Assembly (NCBI GenBank): GCA_040757575.1
Contig: JBFLXA010000015.1
Coordinates: 17,078 to 81,077, forward strand
DNA: 64,000 nt
DNA from: PFJX01 sp040757575
Lineage (GTDB): Bacteria; Pseudomonadota; Gammaproteobacteria; Burkholderiales; Thiobacillaceae
Direction: 5' to 3'
The position numbers and the translations under genes were made by a program. The notes under the pieces were generated by a model that saw nothing but the letters and a program-made list of their open reading frames with translations, had not been told where the DNA came from and ran no database searches. This document shows, piece after piece, positions 32,378 through 40,844 of the stretch (positions are counted from its first letter, which is position 1; every line of letters begins with the position of its first letter).

Positions 32378-33241
32378 GTGACCCCCCAGCCCTCCCCCCT
32401 CACGATCCAGGACCACAGCCGGGACACGGCCGGCATGAAGTACGTCTATCCCGTGGTATCCCGCCGGGCGGGTGGTGTGTCCGTGGGCATCAACCTGAAT
32501 CCCAACAATGCCTGCAACTGGCGCTGCATCTATTGCCAGGTGCCCGATCTCCAGCGGGGAGGTGCCCCCGGAATCGATCTTTCACTACTTGAAACTGAAC
32601 TCCGTTCCCTGCTGGGCCAGATACTGGAGGGGGATTTCATGGTTCGGCGGGTACCGGAAGGCCTGCGCACCCTCCATGACATCGCCCTGTCCGGCAACGG
32701 CGAGCCCACCAGCGCCAAGGCCTTTCCGGAGGTCATCCAGAGGCTCGGCACCATTTATGAAGATCTGGGCCTGATCAAGCGGGGCGTCAAACTGGTACTG
32801 ATCACCAATGGCAGTCTGGCCCACCGGCCGGGTGTCCAGGCGGGACTGAAAACCATGGCCCGCCTGAACGGAGAGGTATGGTTCAAGTTCGACCGGGCCA
32901 CCGCCCCGGGCATGGCCCTGGTAAACGACACGGAAACCACGCCGGAACAGCATTTCAGCCGCCTGAAGACCGTAGCCGCCCTCTGTCCCACCTGGCTCCA
33001 GACCTGCATGTTCCAACTGGATGGACAACCGCCGGCGGAACCTGAAATCCAGGCCTATCTGGAACTGATGGAACGCTGCCGGGCCGAGCAGGTTCCCGTC
33101 CAGGGGGTGTTGCTTTACGGGCTTGCCCGTCCATCCCTCCAGCCGGAGGCAAGCCGACTCACACCGGTGAGCGCTGCGTGGCTGGAGCATCTGGGCAAAG
33201 ACATCGAAGCCCGAGGCTTCCGGGTGATCGTTACCCCTTAA
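32378..33241 (+). CDS. Radical SAM protein (COG0731-like)
   Basis: A 287-residue protein with the radical SAM cluster motif C-x3-C-x2-C in CNWRCIYC and the SAM-binding SGNGEPT. The pattern resembles the COG0731/TYW1-like group, but no substrate can be assigned. The GTG at 32378 (VTPQPS) is used. An in-frame ATG at 32351 would overlap the mutY start codon on the other strand, and a later ATG at 32435 precedes the conserved KYVYPVV. The gene is divergent from mutY with almost no intergenic space. Confidence 0.88.
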   Translation: MTPQPSPLTIQDHSRDTAGMKYVYPVVSRRAGGVSVGINLNPNNACNWRCIYCQVPDLQRGGAPGIDLSLLETELRSLLGQILEGDFMVRRVPEGLRTLHDIALSGNGEPTSAKAFPEVIQRLGTIYEDLGLIKRGVKLVLITNGSLAHRPGVQAGLKTMARLNGEVWFKFDRATAPGMALVNDTETTPEQHFSRLKTVAALCPTWLQTCMFQLDGQPPAEPEIQAYLELMERCRAEQVPVQGVLLYGLARPSLQPEASRLTPVSAAWLEHLGKDIEARGFRVIVTP

Positions 33242-33251
33242 GCCATAGCCT

Positions 33252-33995
33252 TCAGGCAGACGGCGAATCCGTCATCCTGGCATCGCCCTGGGCGAACTTG
33301 TCCGCCAGCCGGGCCCGGGTCAGGGTCAGGGCCTCCAGCCCTTCCTCATTGGTGAACAGGTACATCCCCTTCATGGGACTGAACCAGTTCAACACCATGG
33401 ACCGCTCTTCCTTGCCGATACGCATGATGATGCGGCTGCCCACCGCCAGGTTTTCCAGCCAGATGCCCGCCTCACCTGGCTGCTGGGCCGGAGGAGGCGC
33501 CTCGGCAGTGGCAGAAGGCAGTTTGGCAAGATCCAGCCCATGCTCCGCCAGCAGGCTTTCGTCCTGAGAGGAAAAGGGAATCCGTTCCTCCCCGGTGACG
33601 AAATGCAGCCCTTCCCGGGCCACCGCAGCATGGAGCAGGGACAGGGACTCGAAAAACGCGTCCTTTTCCCTAGCCGGCACACCAAGGGCAATGCAGCCTT
33701 CCTGAAGCCGGGCCAACAGGGTTGGCAGGATTCTCAACATCTCGGCCGTCTCCTTGCGTCCCCGCTTGGGCGAAAGGCTCCACAGCAAGGCATTCATCGT
33801 GTCCCAGCCCGCCTGCCAGTCCGGATCCTGGTTTCCTTTCACCATGAAAATGGTCGTCATCAGACGCGCCCAATGGGCGCGCAGGAATCCATGGACTTCC
33901 ACCGGAGCGCCGCTACCAGACAACTGCCTTTCGATCTCTTCGCGCACCCGTCCTAGGACGACGCTTTCCGGGCTATTTTGCAATTGGGTTTTCAC
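33252..33995 (-). CDS. Short DUF1631-like protein
   Basis: A 247-residue protein that resembles only the C-terminal part of the DUF1631 protein at 27585-29921. The best match is the terminal beta-rich domain (LNWFSPMKGMYLFTNEEG here, LAWVSPLRGTYLFTNRLG there). A helical region (LLWSLSPKRGRKETAEMLRI here) also parallels LIWSLHPKASKEDRQRLVAM. It starts at GTG 33995. It is convergent with the radical SAM gene and divergent from the M23 peptidase gene. It could be a stand-alone version of the C-terminal module. Confidence 0.8.
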   Translation of the reverse strand: MKTQLQNSPESVVLGRVREEIERQLSGSGAPVEVHGFLRAHWARLMTTIFMVKGNQDPDWQAGWDTMNALLWSLSPKRGRKETAEMLRILPTLLARLQEGCIALGVPAREKDAFFESLSLLHAAVAREGLHFVTGEERIPFSSQDESLLAEHGLDLAKLPSATAEAPPPAQQPGEAGIWLENLAVGSRIIMRIGKEERSMVLNWFSPMKGMYLFTNEEGLEALTLTRARLADKFAQGDARMTDSPSA

Positions 33996-34026
33996 TTGAC
34001 CACTTATTTCGACGGGCCTTTATCCT
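33996..34026 (+). promoter_or_regulatory. Possible sigma-70 promoter for the M23 peptidase gene
   Basis: TTGACC (33996-34001) and TTATCC/TATCCT (34020-34026) are separated by 18-19 bp, about 100 bp before the M23 ATG at 34123. The region is clearly more AT-rich than its surroundings. Confidence 0.4.
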
Positions 34027-34122
34027 ACAAGCCTATTTCTCCAAAAGAGTCAGAATCTTAAGCTGGCGTCATGGAGAAAATATTGTTAACCTCGGGGTGG
34101 TTTTGTAAGAAAGGTTTCATCC

Positions 34123-35406
34123 ATGAACTTTTCCAGGCCTGCCTTCAGGAAGCGGGTGTTGCTTGCCCTGGCGACCCTACCCTTTCTGGGCGTGGTTGCC
34201 GCATTCGGAATCGCCCCCGATACACCGCTGAACCTGCCGGCCCAGGAAACCGTCGAACAAACCCTTGAACTCCCGGCCGGCCAACCCCTGGATATGGGGT
34301 CGTTTGATTTCTGGCGGGAGGAACGCATCGCCCGGGGAGATACCCTCGCCTCCCTGCTGACCCGGCTGGGTGTGGCAGAAGAAGACCGGGGCCGTTTTCT
34401 CAAAGCTGCCCATGGCAACACCTTGCTTGGCAAGCTCATTCCCGGCAAAAGCATTCTGGCGCGAGTGACCGCATCGGGGCAGTTGATCTCCTTCCGCTAC
34501 CTTGCTTCAGAGCAAGTGCTGGTCACCGTGAGCCGGGTCGCAGAGGCATTCCATGTCACCGAAGCCCCTGCAAACCTGGAGATGCGTCCCGTACTTCGCT
34601 CCGGCACCATCCGCAGTTCCCTCTATGGCGCAACGGATGCTGCCGATGTGCCGGATCGAATCGCCTCCGAACTGGCCGAAGTCTTTTCCGGTGACATCGA
34701 CTTCCATAAAGACCTGCGCCGGGGAGACAGTTTCTCCCTGGTTTACGAGGCTTTCTATTTCGAGGGCCAGTTGATCAAGACGGGCAGGCTCCTGGCCGCC
34801 GAATTCAGCAACGGTGGCAAGCAGTACCAGGCCATCCATTTCAGGGATCCCCAGGGTCGTGAAGGCTATTTCACCCCCGCAGGACAAAACCTTAAGCGGG
34901 CCTTCCTGAAATCACCCATGCCCTTCAACAGGATTTCGTCAGGCTTTACCCAGGCCAGGCTCCATCCGGTACTCAAAATCTGGCGGGCCCACAAGGGCAT
35001 CGACTACGCAGCCCCCACCGGCGCACCAGTTCGGGCCGTGGCGGACGCGGTCGTCAGCTTTGCCGGCAAGCAAGGCGGCTATGGCAATCTTATCCTGTTG
35101 AAACATAACGGGCCTTACAGCACCGCCTATGGCCACTTGTCCCGTTTTGCCAAGGGCCTGAAAAAAGGACGCCGCATCACTCAAGGCGAGATCATCGGTT
35201 ACGTAGGTTCTACGGGGCTGGCATCCGGCCCCCACCTGCACTATGAGTTCCGGGTGAATAACGTGCAAAAGAATCCCCTGGCCCTGAACCTGCCCAGTTC
35301 CTACCCGCTGGATGCCCGCTACAAGGCGCAGTTTCTGAGCGCAGCCCGGCCCCTGGTGCAACAGCTTGCCATGCTGCGGGGCACCAACCTGTCTGCGCTG
35401 GACTGA
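34123..35406 (+). CDS. M23 family peptidoglycan metallopeptidase (MepM/YebA-like)
   Basis: A 427-residue protein with an N-terminal signal anchor (about 11-28), an OapA/LysM-like segment (GDTLASLLTRLGV), a middle domain, and a C-terminal LytM/M23 peptidase. The zinc ligands are visible as His and Asp in HKGIDYAAPTGAPV and the HxH in GPHLHYEF. It should cleave peptide cross-links in murein in the periplasm. Length and layout match the MepM group. It is transcribed alone, convergent with zapD. Confidence 0.93.
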   Translation: MNFSRPAFRKRVLLALATLPFLGVVAAFGIAPDTPLNLPAQETVEQTLELPAGQPLDMGSFDFWREERIARGDTLASLLTRLGVAEEDRGRFLKAAHGNTLLGKLIPGKSILARVTASGQLISFRYLASEQVLVTVSRVAEAFHVTEAPANLEMRPVLRSGTIRSSLYGATDAADVPDRIASELAEVFSGDIDFHKDLRRGDSFSLVYEAFYFEGQLIKTGRLLAAEFSNGGKQYQAIHFRDPQGREGYFTPAGQNLKRAFLKSPMPFNRISSGFTQARLHPVLKIWRAHKGIDYAAPTGAPVRAVADAVVSFAGKQGGYGNLILLKHNGPYSTAYGHLSRFAKGLKKGRRITQGEIIGYVGSTGLASGPHLHYEFRVNNVQKNPLALNLPSSYPLDARYKAQFLSAARPLVQQLAMLRGTNLSALD

Positions 35407-35451
35407 TCTGGCCTGAGCTCTGTCCCCATGGGGGCGGATTGTCGACTTGAT

Positions 35452-36201
35452 CTACAAATTGCAGAAAGTCAGGTCGAACTCCACGTCCTCGTCGCAGAGG
35501 CGGGGTTTTTGCAAGGTTTCCGGCACCAGAAAACGAATGTTCACCGCGTACTTGTTGGCGCTTACTTCAGGCGCGCAATGTGATGTCAGGCTGACCCGCA
35601 ACATATGGGCCGTCCGCCCCGCCAGCATGAGTTGGAACAGGCCCTGGACAGCCTTGTGGCTGCTGACATGTCCGCCCTCCCGGAGCAGTTTTAGCACCAC
35701 ATCCACCGCATTCCGGATCGGCAGCATAGGCCCCAGCCAGGCCATCAGGTCACTTTCCCGGGCTGAATCCGGCTGGTTCAGCCAATAGTGGTAAACCGGC
35801 AGGTCGAAACTGCATGTCCCCCCGGGGATGGCCGTGCGGCCCTTGATGCTGGCCAGCCAGTCGTTATCCCGCACGTGCTGGCCCATCTTTCCTGTCATGG
35901 CCAGCAGTGTGGACAAGGCTTCGGCGATCTTTGCCAATACGCCATTCAGTCGTTCGCCATCCACCGCAGGGTTCCTTCGCAGGGATTCCAACACGCCCTT
36001 CTGCCGTTCCAGTTCCTGGATCAGTTCATTGCGCAACTCGGAACGAGTGGTGATGTCAACGACCTCGAAGATGGCCAGCAAGGCCGCATGATGGGCCCTG
36101 GCGCCCCCAAGCTGCATGAAATACTGGGCTTTACCGAATAAATCCTCCAGGCGCAGCCAAGTGCGTATGCGCTCATTGAGAGGAAATTCGTAGACCGTCA
36201 C
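35452..36201 (-). CDS. zapD: Cell division protein ZapD
   Basis: A 249-residue protein with the ZapD (DUF1342/YacF) pattern from its N-terminus (YEFPLNERIRTWLRLEDLF). It bundles FtsZ filaments at the Z-ring. The start codon is GTG at 36201. It follows coaE by 99 bp in the pilB-pilC-pilD-coaE-zapD order usual for Betaproteobacteria. yacG, which often follows, is absent; a convergent M23 peptidase gene lies there instead. Confidence 0.95.
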   Translation of the reverse strand: MTVYEFPLNERIRTWLRLEDLFGKAQYFMQLGGARAHHAALLAIFEVVDITTRSELRNELIQELERQKGVLESLRRNPAVDGERLNGVLAKIAEALSTLLAMTGKMGQHVRDNDWLASIKGRTAIPGGTCSFDLPVYHYWLNQPDSARESDLMAWLGPMLPIRNAVDVVLKLLREGGHVSSHKAVQGLFQLMLAGRTAHMLRVSLTSHCAPEVSANKYAVNIRFLVPETLQKPRLCDEDVEFDLTFCNL

Positions 36202-36300
36202 CCGTGTCAGCCCGATAGGTTGGATGAAATATTGCCCGCAACATATTGAATGCCCGGGGATTCTGACTGTTGTATTGATCTATGGCAACGATATGCCAGC

Positions 36301-36927
36301 TTATGAAGCAGTTTTTTCCCGGGCCAGCAGCAAATAGCGTTCATGCAGGGCTCTGACCCTTGGCAAAAGAACGGACTTGTCTCCATTGTTATCGATCACA
36401 TCCTGGGCCAGGGCAAGTCGCTCGACGCGGCCCACCTGGGCCGCCAGCATCACCTCGGCCTGGGGACGGGTCAATCGGCTACGGGCCATGAGCCGCGCCA
36501 GTTGCAAGGATTCGTCACAATCCACCACCAGTACCCGATCTATCCAGGCTGCGTAATCCGCCCAGTGCTCATGCAGCAGGGGGACCACCAACAGCACGTA
36601 GGCGTGTGCAGCGGCGGAAGCCACTCCCGCCTGCAGCCGCTCCCTGATAAGCGGGTGGAGAATTTTTTCCAGCCGCCGCCGGGCCTCGGCATCTGCGAAA
36701 ACCCGATCCCGCATTGCCTCCCGGTTCAGGGCGCCATCCTCCAGCAGGTACCCACTGCCAAAAGCCTGGCGAATCTCTTGCATTGCCTCACCACCAGCCC
36801 CCGTCAGTCCACGGGATTCCTGATCCGCATCCAGCACCTTGACTCCCAGGTCGGCGAAGCAGTTGGCCACCGTGCTCTTGCCCGAGCCTATGCCCCCGGT
36901 GAGTCCCACGCAGTATGGGCGCCTCAC
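36301..36927 (-). CDS. coaE: Dephospho-CoA kinase
   Basis: A 208-residue CoaE with the P-loop GLTGGIGSGKS at 8-18 and the dephospho-CoA segments VLDADQ and HPLIRERL. It catalyses the last step of CoA synthesis. The start is the GTG at 36927, overlapping the pilD stop as GTGA; no ATG is available downstream before the P-loop, and upstream in-frame sequence lies inside pilD. Translational coupling to pilD is likely. Confidence 0.95.
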   Translation of the reverse strand: MRRPYCVGLTGGIGSGKSTVANCFADLGVKVLDADQESRGLTGAGGEAMQEIRQAFGSGYLLEDGALNREAMRDRVFADAEARRRLEKILHPLIRERLQAGVASAAAHAYVLLVVPLLHEHWADYAAWIDRVLVVDCDESLQLARLMARSRLTRPQAEVMLAAQVGRVERLALAQDVIDNNGDKSVLLPRVRALHERYLLLAREKTAS

Positions 36928-37790
36928 CCGAGCCAGAACCTCAGAAACGCTGGGCCATTGAACAAGGCGACCACGCCCCCCAGGGCCAGCCAGGGGCCGA
37001 AGGGTATGGGATTGTCCCGCTCCTGGCGACGCAGCAACATGAGGGTGCCACCGATCAATGCGCCGGCCACGCTGGCCACCAGAACCACGGGAAGCAGTAA
37101 TTTCCAGCCAAGCCAGGCGCCTATGGCTGCCAGCAACTTGAAGTCGCCGAACCCCATGCCTTCCTTGCCCGTCAGTAGCCGGAACAACCAGTAGACGGAC
37201 CAAAGGCTGAGATAGCCGGCCACGGCCCCCACCACCGCCTCCTCCAGTGTGACGAACACCCCATTCATATTGGCCAGCAGGCCAAGCCATACCAGGGGCA
37301 AGGTCACGCTGTCAGGCAGTAGATGGGTATCGAAATCGATGAAAGTCAAAGCCAGGAGTGCGCTCAGAAACACCCAAACCCACACCAGAGGCAAGCCGCT
37401 CCAGACGCTGGCAGCCAGAGCAAAAAAACCACCCGTGAGCAATTCGACCAGGGGATACCGTGCGGCAATACCTGCCTGGCAGGCGGAACAGCGGCCACGC
37501 AAATACAGCCAACTGACCAGGGGAATATTCTCGTACCAGCGGATGCGATGGCCGCAATGGGGGCAGGTGGACGGCGGCCAGAAGAGGTTGAAGGCCGGCG
37601 CATCTGCGGGGGCTTCCTCTCCTTGCAGCCAGGCACACTGCTCCCGCAGTTCCCGTTCCATCATGTGGGGCAGGCGGTGGATGACCACGTTCAGGAAGCT
37701 GCCCACCAGCAGGCCAAGCACCCCAGACAGCACCACGAGCAATGCGGGCTGGGCATTCAGCATCTCGAACACGGCTATCAAGCCGGCCAT
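36924..37790 (-). CDS. pilD: Type IV prepilin peptidase / N-methyltransferase
   Basis: An inner-membrane aspartic protease of about 288 residues. The zinc-binding four-cysteine loop is present as CPHC and CSAC, and the catalytic aspartates are in FIDFDTHLLPD and GMGFGDFKLL. About eight TM helices are predicted by eye. It cleaves and methylates type IV prepilins. The ATG at 37790 has a GAGG site; an upstream TTG at 37811 overlapping the pilC stop is also possible and would add 7 residues. Confidence 0.95.
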   Translation of the reverse strand: MAGLIAVFEMLNAQPALLVVLSGVLGLLVGSFLNVVIHRLPHMMERELREQCAWLQGEEAPADAPAFNLFWPPSTCPHCGHRIRWYENIPLVSWLYLRGRCSACQAGIAARYPLVELLTGGFFALAASVWSGLPLVWVWVFLSALLALTFIDFDTHLLPDSVTLPLVWLGLLANMNGVFVTLEEAVVGAVAGYLSLWSVYWLFRLLTGKEGMGFGDFKLLAAIGAWLGWKLLLPVVLVASVAGALIGGTLMLLRRQERDNPIPFGPWLALGGVVALFNGPAFLRFWLG

Positions 37791-37803
37791 ACCCGGTACG
37801 GCC

Positions 37804-39024
37804 TCAGACAACGGAACCCATCTTGAAGATTGGCAGGTACATGGCGATGACGATCGTACCGATCAGGCTGCCCAGCACCACCATGATGAAGGGCTCCATA
37901 AGGCTGGAAATGCCCGCCACCGCGTCATCCACTTCCCGCTCATAGAAATCCGCCACCTTGGTCAGCATGGTATCCAGGGAACCGGACTCCTCTCCGATGG
38001 CCACCATCTGTATCAGCATGTTGGGGAACACCCCCGCTTGCTGGAGGGTCATGGCCAGGGATGCGCCCTTGGCCACTTCGTTCTTGATCTTGAGGGTCGC
38101 TTCCTCGAACACGATGTTGCCCGACGCGCCGGCCACGGAATCCAGGGCTTCCACCATGGGCACGCCCGCCGAGAACATGGACGAGAAGGTCCGCGCCCAG
38201 CGGGATACGGTGGCCTTTTCGATCAGGGGCCCGAATACAGGCATCTTCAGCATCCAGTAGTCCACCTTGGCCTTGAACCTGGGGGAGTGTTTCAGGGCAT
38301 AACTCAGGCCGAATATGGCCGCCCCGATGGCACCAAAAATCAAATACCACCATTCGACGAATGCGTCAGAGATGACGATCACGAATTCGGTCAGGGCGGG
38401 CAAGCCCTGGCCGGAACCCGCATAGAGGGTCTTGAAGGACGGAATGACGAAAATCATGATGCCGGCGGTGATGATGAAGGCCACCACCATGACGGTAACC
38501 GGGTAGAACAGGGCCGATTTGATCTTGCCCTTGATGGCCAGGATCTTTTCCTTGTAGGTAGCCAGCCGGTCCAGCACCGTATCCAGGATGCCCGCCTGTT
38601 CCCCCGCATTCACCAGGTTGCAGAACAGGCCATCGAAATACTGGGGATGCTTGCTGAAGGCGTTGCTCATGCTGCTGCCCGTTTCCACGTCCGCCTTGAT
38701 CTCCGCCAGCAAGCGCTGCAGGGAGGGGTTGGCATGGCTGCGGGCGGTGATGTCGAAGGCCTGCAATAGAGGCACACCCGCCTTCATCATGGTCGCCAAC
38801 TGGCGAGTGAACAGGGCGATGTCCTTCTCTGTGATCTTCTTGGTACGGGCAAAGGCCCCCTGTTTCTTGACCTTGAGGACGTTAATGCCCTGGCGGCGCA
38901 TGGTCTGGCGCACCACCGCCTCTCCGGGGGCCAGCATCTCCCCCCGAACCTTCTTGCCGGTCTTGTCAGTACCCTCCCAGAGGAAGGGCACCTGCTTTAC
39001 GGTTGCTGCCTTGGCCACCGCCAT
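37804..39024 (-). CDS. pilC: Type IV pilus inner-membrane platform protein
   Basis: A 406-residue PilC/GspF protein with two T2SSF domains (about 70-195 and 275-398), each followed by TM helices. Typical motifs are visible: FTRQLATMMKAGVPLLQAFD and FSSMFSAGVPMVEAL. It forms the platform on which PilB acts. The gene lies 12 bp after pilB and is followed directly by pilD. No pilin gene is in the cluster. Confidence 0.97.
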   Translation of the reverse strand: MAVAKAATVKQVPFLWEGTDKTGKKVRGEMLAPGEAVVRQTMRRQGINVLKVKKQGAFARTKKITEKDIALFTRQLATMMKAGVPLLQAFDITARSHANPSLQRLLAEIKADVETGSSMSNAFSKHPQYFDGLFCNLVNAGEQAGILDTVLDRLATYKEKILAIKGKIKSALFYPVTVMVVAFIITAGIMIFVIPSFKTLYAGSGQGLPALTEFVIVISDAFVEWWYLIFGAIGAAIFGLSYALKHSPRFKAKVDYWMLKMPVFGPLIEKATVSRWARTFSSMFSAGVPMVEALDSVAGASGNIVFEEATLKIKNEVAKGASLAMTLQQAGVFPNMLIQMVAIGEESGSLDTMLTKVADFYEREVDDAVAGISSLMEPFIMVVLGSLIGTIVIAMYLPIFKMGSVV

Positions 39025-39036
39025 GGATTCCCCCTA

Positions 39037-40758
39037 TCAATCATTCGTCACGGCCAGCACTTCCTCCAGGGAAGTCAGGCCTTGTTTGACCTTCAGCAAA
39101 CCGGATTCGCGCAGATTACGGACCCCTTCCCGCCGGGCCTGGTCGGCGATATCCAGCGCGGTGCCGTTTTTCATGATGATCCGGCTCAGTTCTTCCGTCA
39201 CCGGCATGACCTGGTAGATGCCTACCCGTCCCTTGTAACCGGTGTCCTTGCAGACCGGACAGCCCACCGCTCCATAGGCCTGCCAGCTGCCGTCCAGATC
39301 TGCCTCGCTGAAACCCGCGTTGAGCAAGGCTTCAGGGGGAATGTCGATGGGTTTCTTGCAACTGCTACAGAGGCGGCGTCCCAGGCGCTGGGCAGTGATG
39401 AGGTTCACCGACGCCGCCACGTTGTAGGAGGGCACCCCCATGTTGACCAGGCGGGTCAGGGTCGAGGGTGCATCGTTGGTGTGCAGGGTGGACAAGACCA
39501 TGTGACCGGTCTGGGCAGCCTTGATGGCAATTTCGGCCGTTTCCAGGTCGCGGATCTCGCCCACCATGATGATGTCCGGATCCTGGCGCAGGAAGGCACG
39601 CAGGGCGGACGCAAAATCCAGGCCGGCCTTGTCGTTGATGTTGACCTGGTTAATCCCCGCCAACTGGATTTCCACCGGGTCTTCGACGGTGGAGATGTTG
39701 ACGCCGGGCTGATTGAGGATGTTCAGGCAGGAATACAGCGATACGGTCTTTCCGGAGCCGGTGGGCCCCGTCACCAGCACCATGCCATAGGGACGCTGCA
39801 CTGCTTCCACCAGCAGACTCAACTGGTCCGGGTCATAACCGAGGTTCTCGATTCCCGCCGTGGCGGCCTTGGAATCCAGGATCCGCATGACGATCTTCTC
39901 GCCATACAGGGTGGGCAGGGTGGAAATACGGAAATCCACCGACTTGTTGCGGGACAGCACCAGCTTCAGGCGGCCGTCCTGGGGTATGCGCTTTTCCGAG
40001 ATATCCAGCTTCGAGATCACCTTGATGCGGGAGGCGATCTTCTCCTTGATGGCCAGGGGCGGCTGGGCCACTTCATAAAGGTTACCGTCCATCCGGTAAC
40101 GGATGCGGTAGTTCTTTTCATAGGGTTCGAAGTGGATGTCCGAAGCTCCGCTGTTGATGGCGTCGAGCATGATTTTCTGCAGGTACTTCACCACCGGCGC
40201 ATCGTCGATGTCCTGGGCGGCGGCGGTGTCCTGCTTCTCCTGGGCCTCGTCGTCTGTGAACTCCAGATTCAGGTCTTCGGTGTCGATGGTCTTGAGGATG
40301 CTTTCCTCAGTGGTCTGACCATATTGCTCCAGCAGGCGTCCCAGTTTGTCGTCCTCGACAACAACCGCCTCCACCGCCAGGTTGGACTGGAACTTGATGT
40401 CATCCAGGGCTTGCAGGTTGCTGGGGTCGGACAGGGCGACAAACAGCCGATTGCCCCGCTGGGCGATGGGTAGCACCCGGTGCTTGGTCAACAGCTTGGC
40501 GTCCACCACTCCTTTGGGGAACACCGAATCATCGATCGTATCGATGTTCAGGAATGGAAAACCAAAGGTGACCGATGCGAAGGCCGCTACCTGGTCCGGA
40601 CGGAACCTGCGGCTTTTCAGCAAGTGGGCCAGAAATGCCTCACCGGAAGACCTGGCCTGGTTCTGAAGGCTTTCCCCCTCATCCTGGGAAAGAAGGCCCT
40701 GGGTCACCATGGCCCGACACAAGCCGGTCAAGTTTGCGCCGACGGAAACTGCCGCCAT
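39037..40758 (-). CDS. pilB: Type IV pilus assembly ATPase
   Basis: A 573-residue PilB/GspE ATPase. It has an N-terminal MshEN-type domain (RFRPDQVAAFASVTFGFPFL), Walker A GPTGSGKT, Walker B with DPDIIMVGEIRD, and the zinc four-cysteine motif (CSSC and CPVC). The MshEN fold binds c-di-GMP in some homologues, which matters in this c-di-GMP-rich region. The ATG at 40758 fits the family N-terminus; a TTG at 40788 would add 10 residues. It drives pilus extension. Confidence 0.96.
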   Translation of the reverse strand: MAAVSVGANLTGLCRAMVTQGLLSQDEGESLQNQARSSGEAFLAHLLKSRRFRPDQVAAFASVTFGFPFLNIDTIDDSVFPKGVVDAKLLTKHRVLPIAQRGNRLFVALSDPSNLQALDDIKFQSNLAVEAVVVEDDKLGRLLEQYGQTTEESILKTIDTEDLNLEFTDDEAQEKQDTAAAQDIDDAPVVKYLQKIMLDAINSGASDIHFEPYEKNYRIRYRMDGNLYEVAQPPLAIKEKIASRIKVISKLDISEKRIPQDGRLKLVLSRNKSVDFRISTLPTLYGEKIVMRILDSKAATAGIENLGYDPDQLSLLVEAVQRPYGMVLVTGPTGSGKTVSLYSCLNILNQPGVNISTVEDPVEIQLAGINQVNINDKAGLDFASALRAFLRQDPDIIMVGEIRDLETAEIAIKAAQTGHMVLSTLHTNDAPSTLTRLVNMGVPSYNVAASVNLITAQRLGRRLCSSCKKPIDIPPEALLNAGFSEADLDGSWQAYGAVGCPVCKDTGYKGRVGIYQVMPVTEELSRIIMKNGTALDIADQARREGVRNLRESGLLKVKQGLTSLEEVLAVTND

Positions 40759-40844
40759 TTCGGTGCTTTGCTCCCAGTACGTGGACAACTCGGGCGATAT
40801 TGCGCCCCGTCATCGCAAATGTAAAGAAATCCGGCGGTGGCCCG

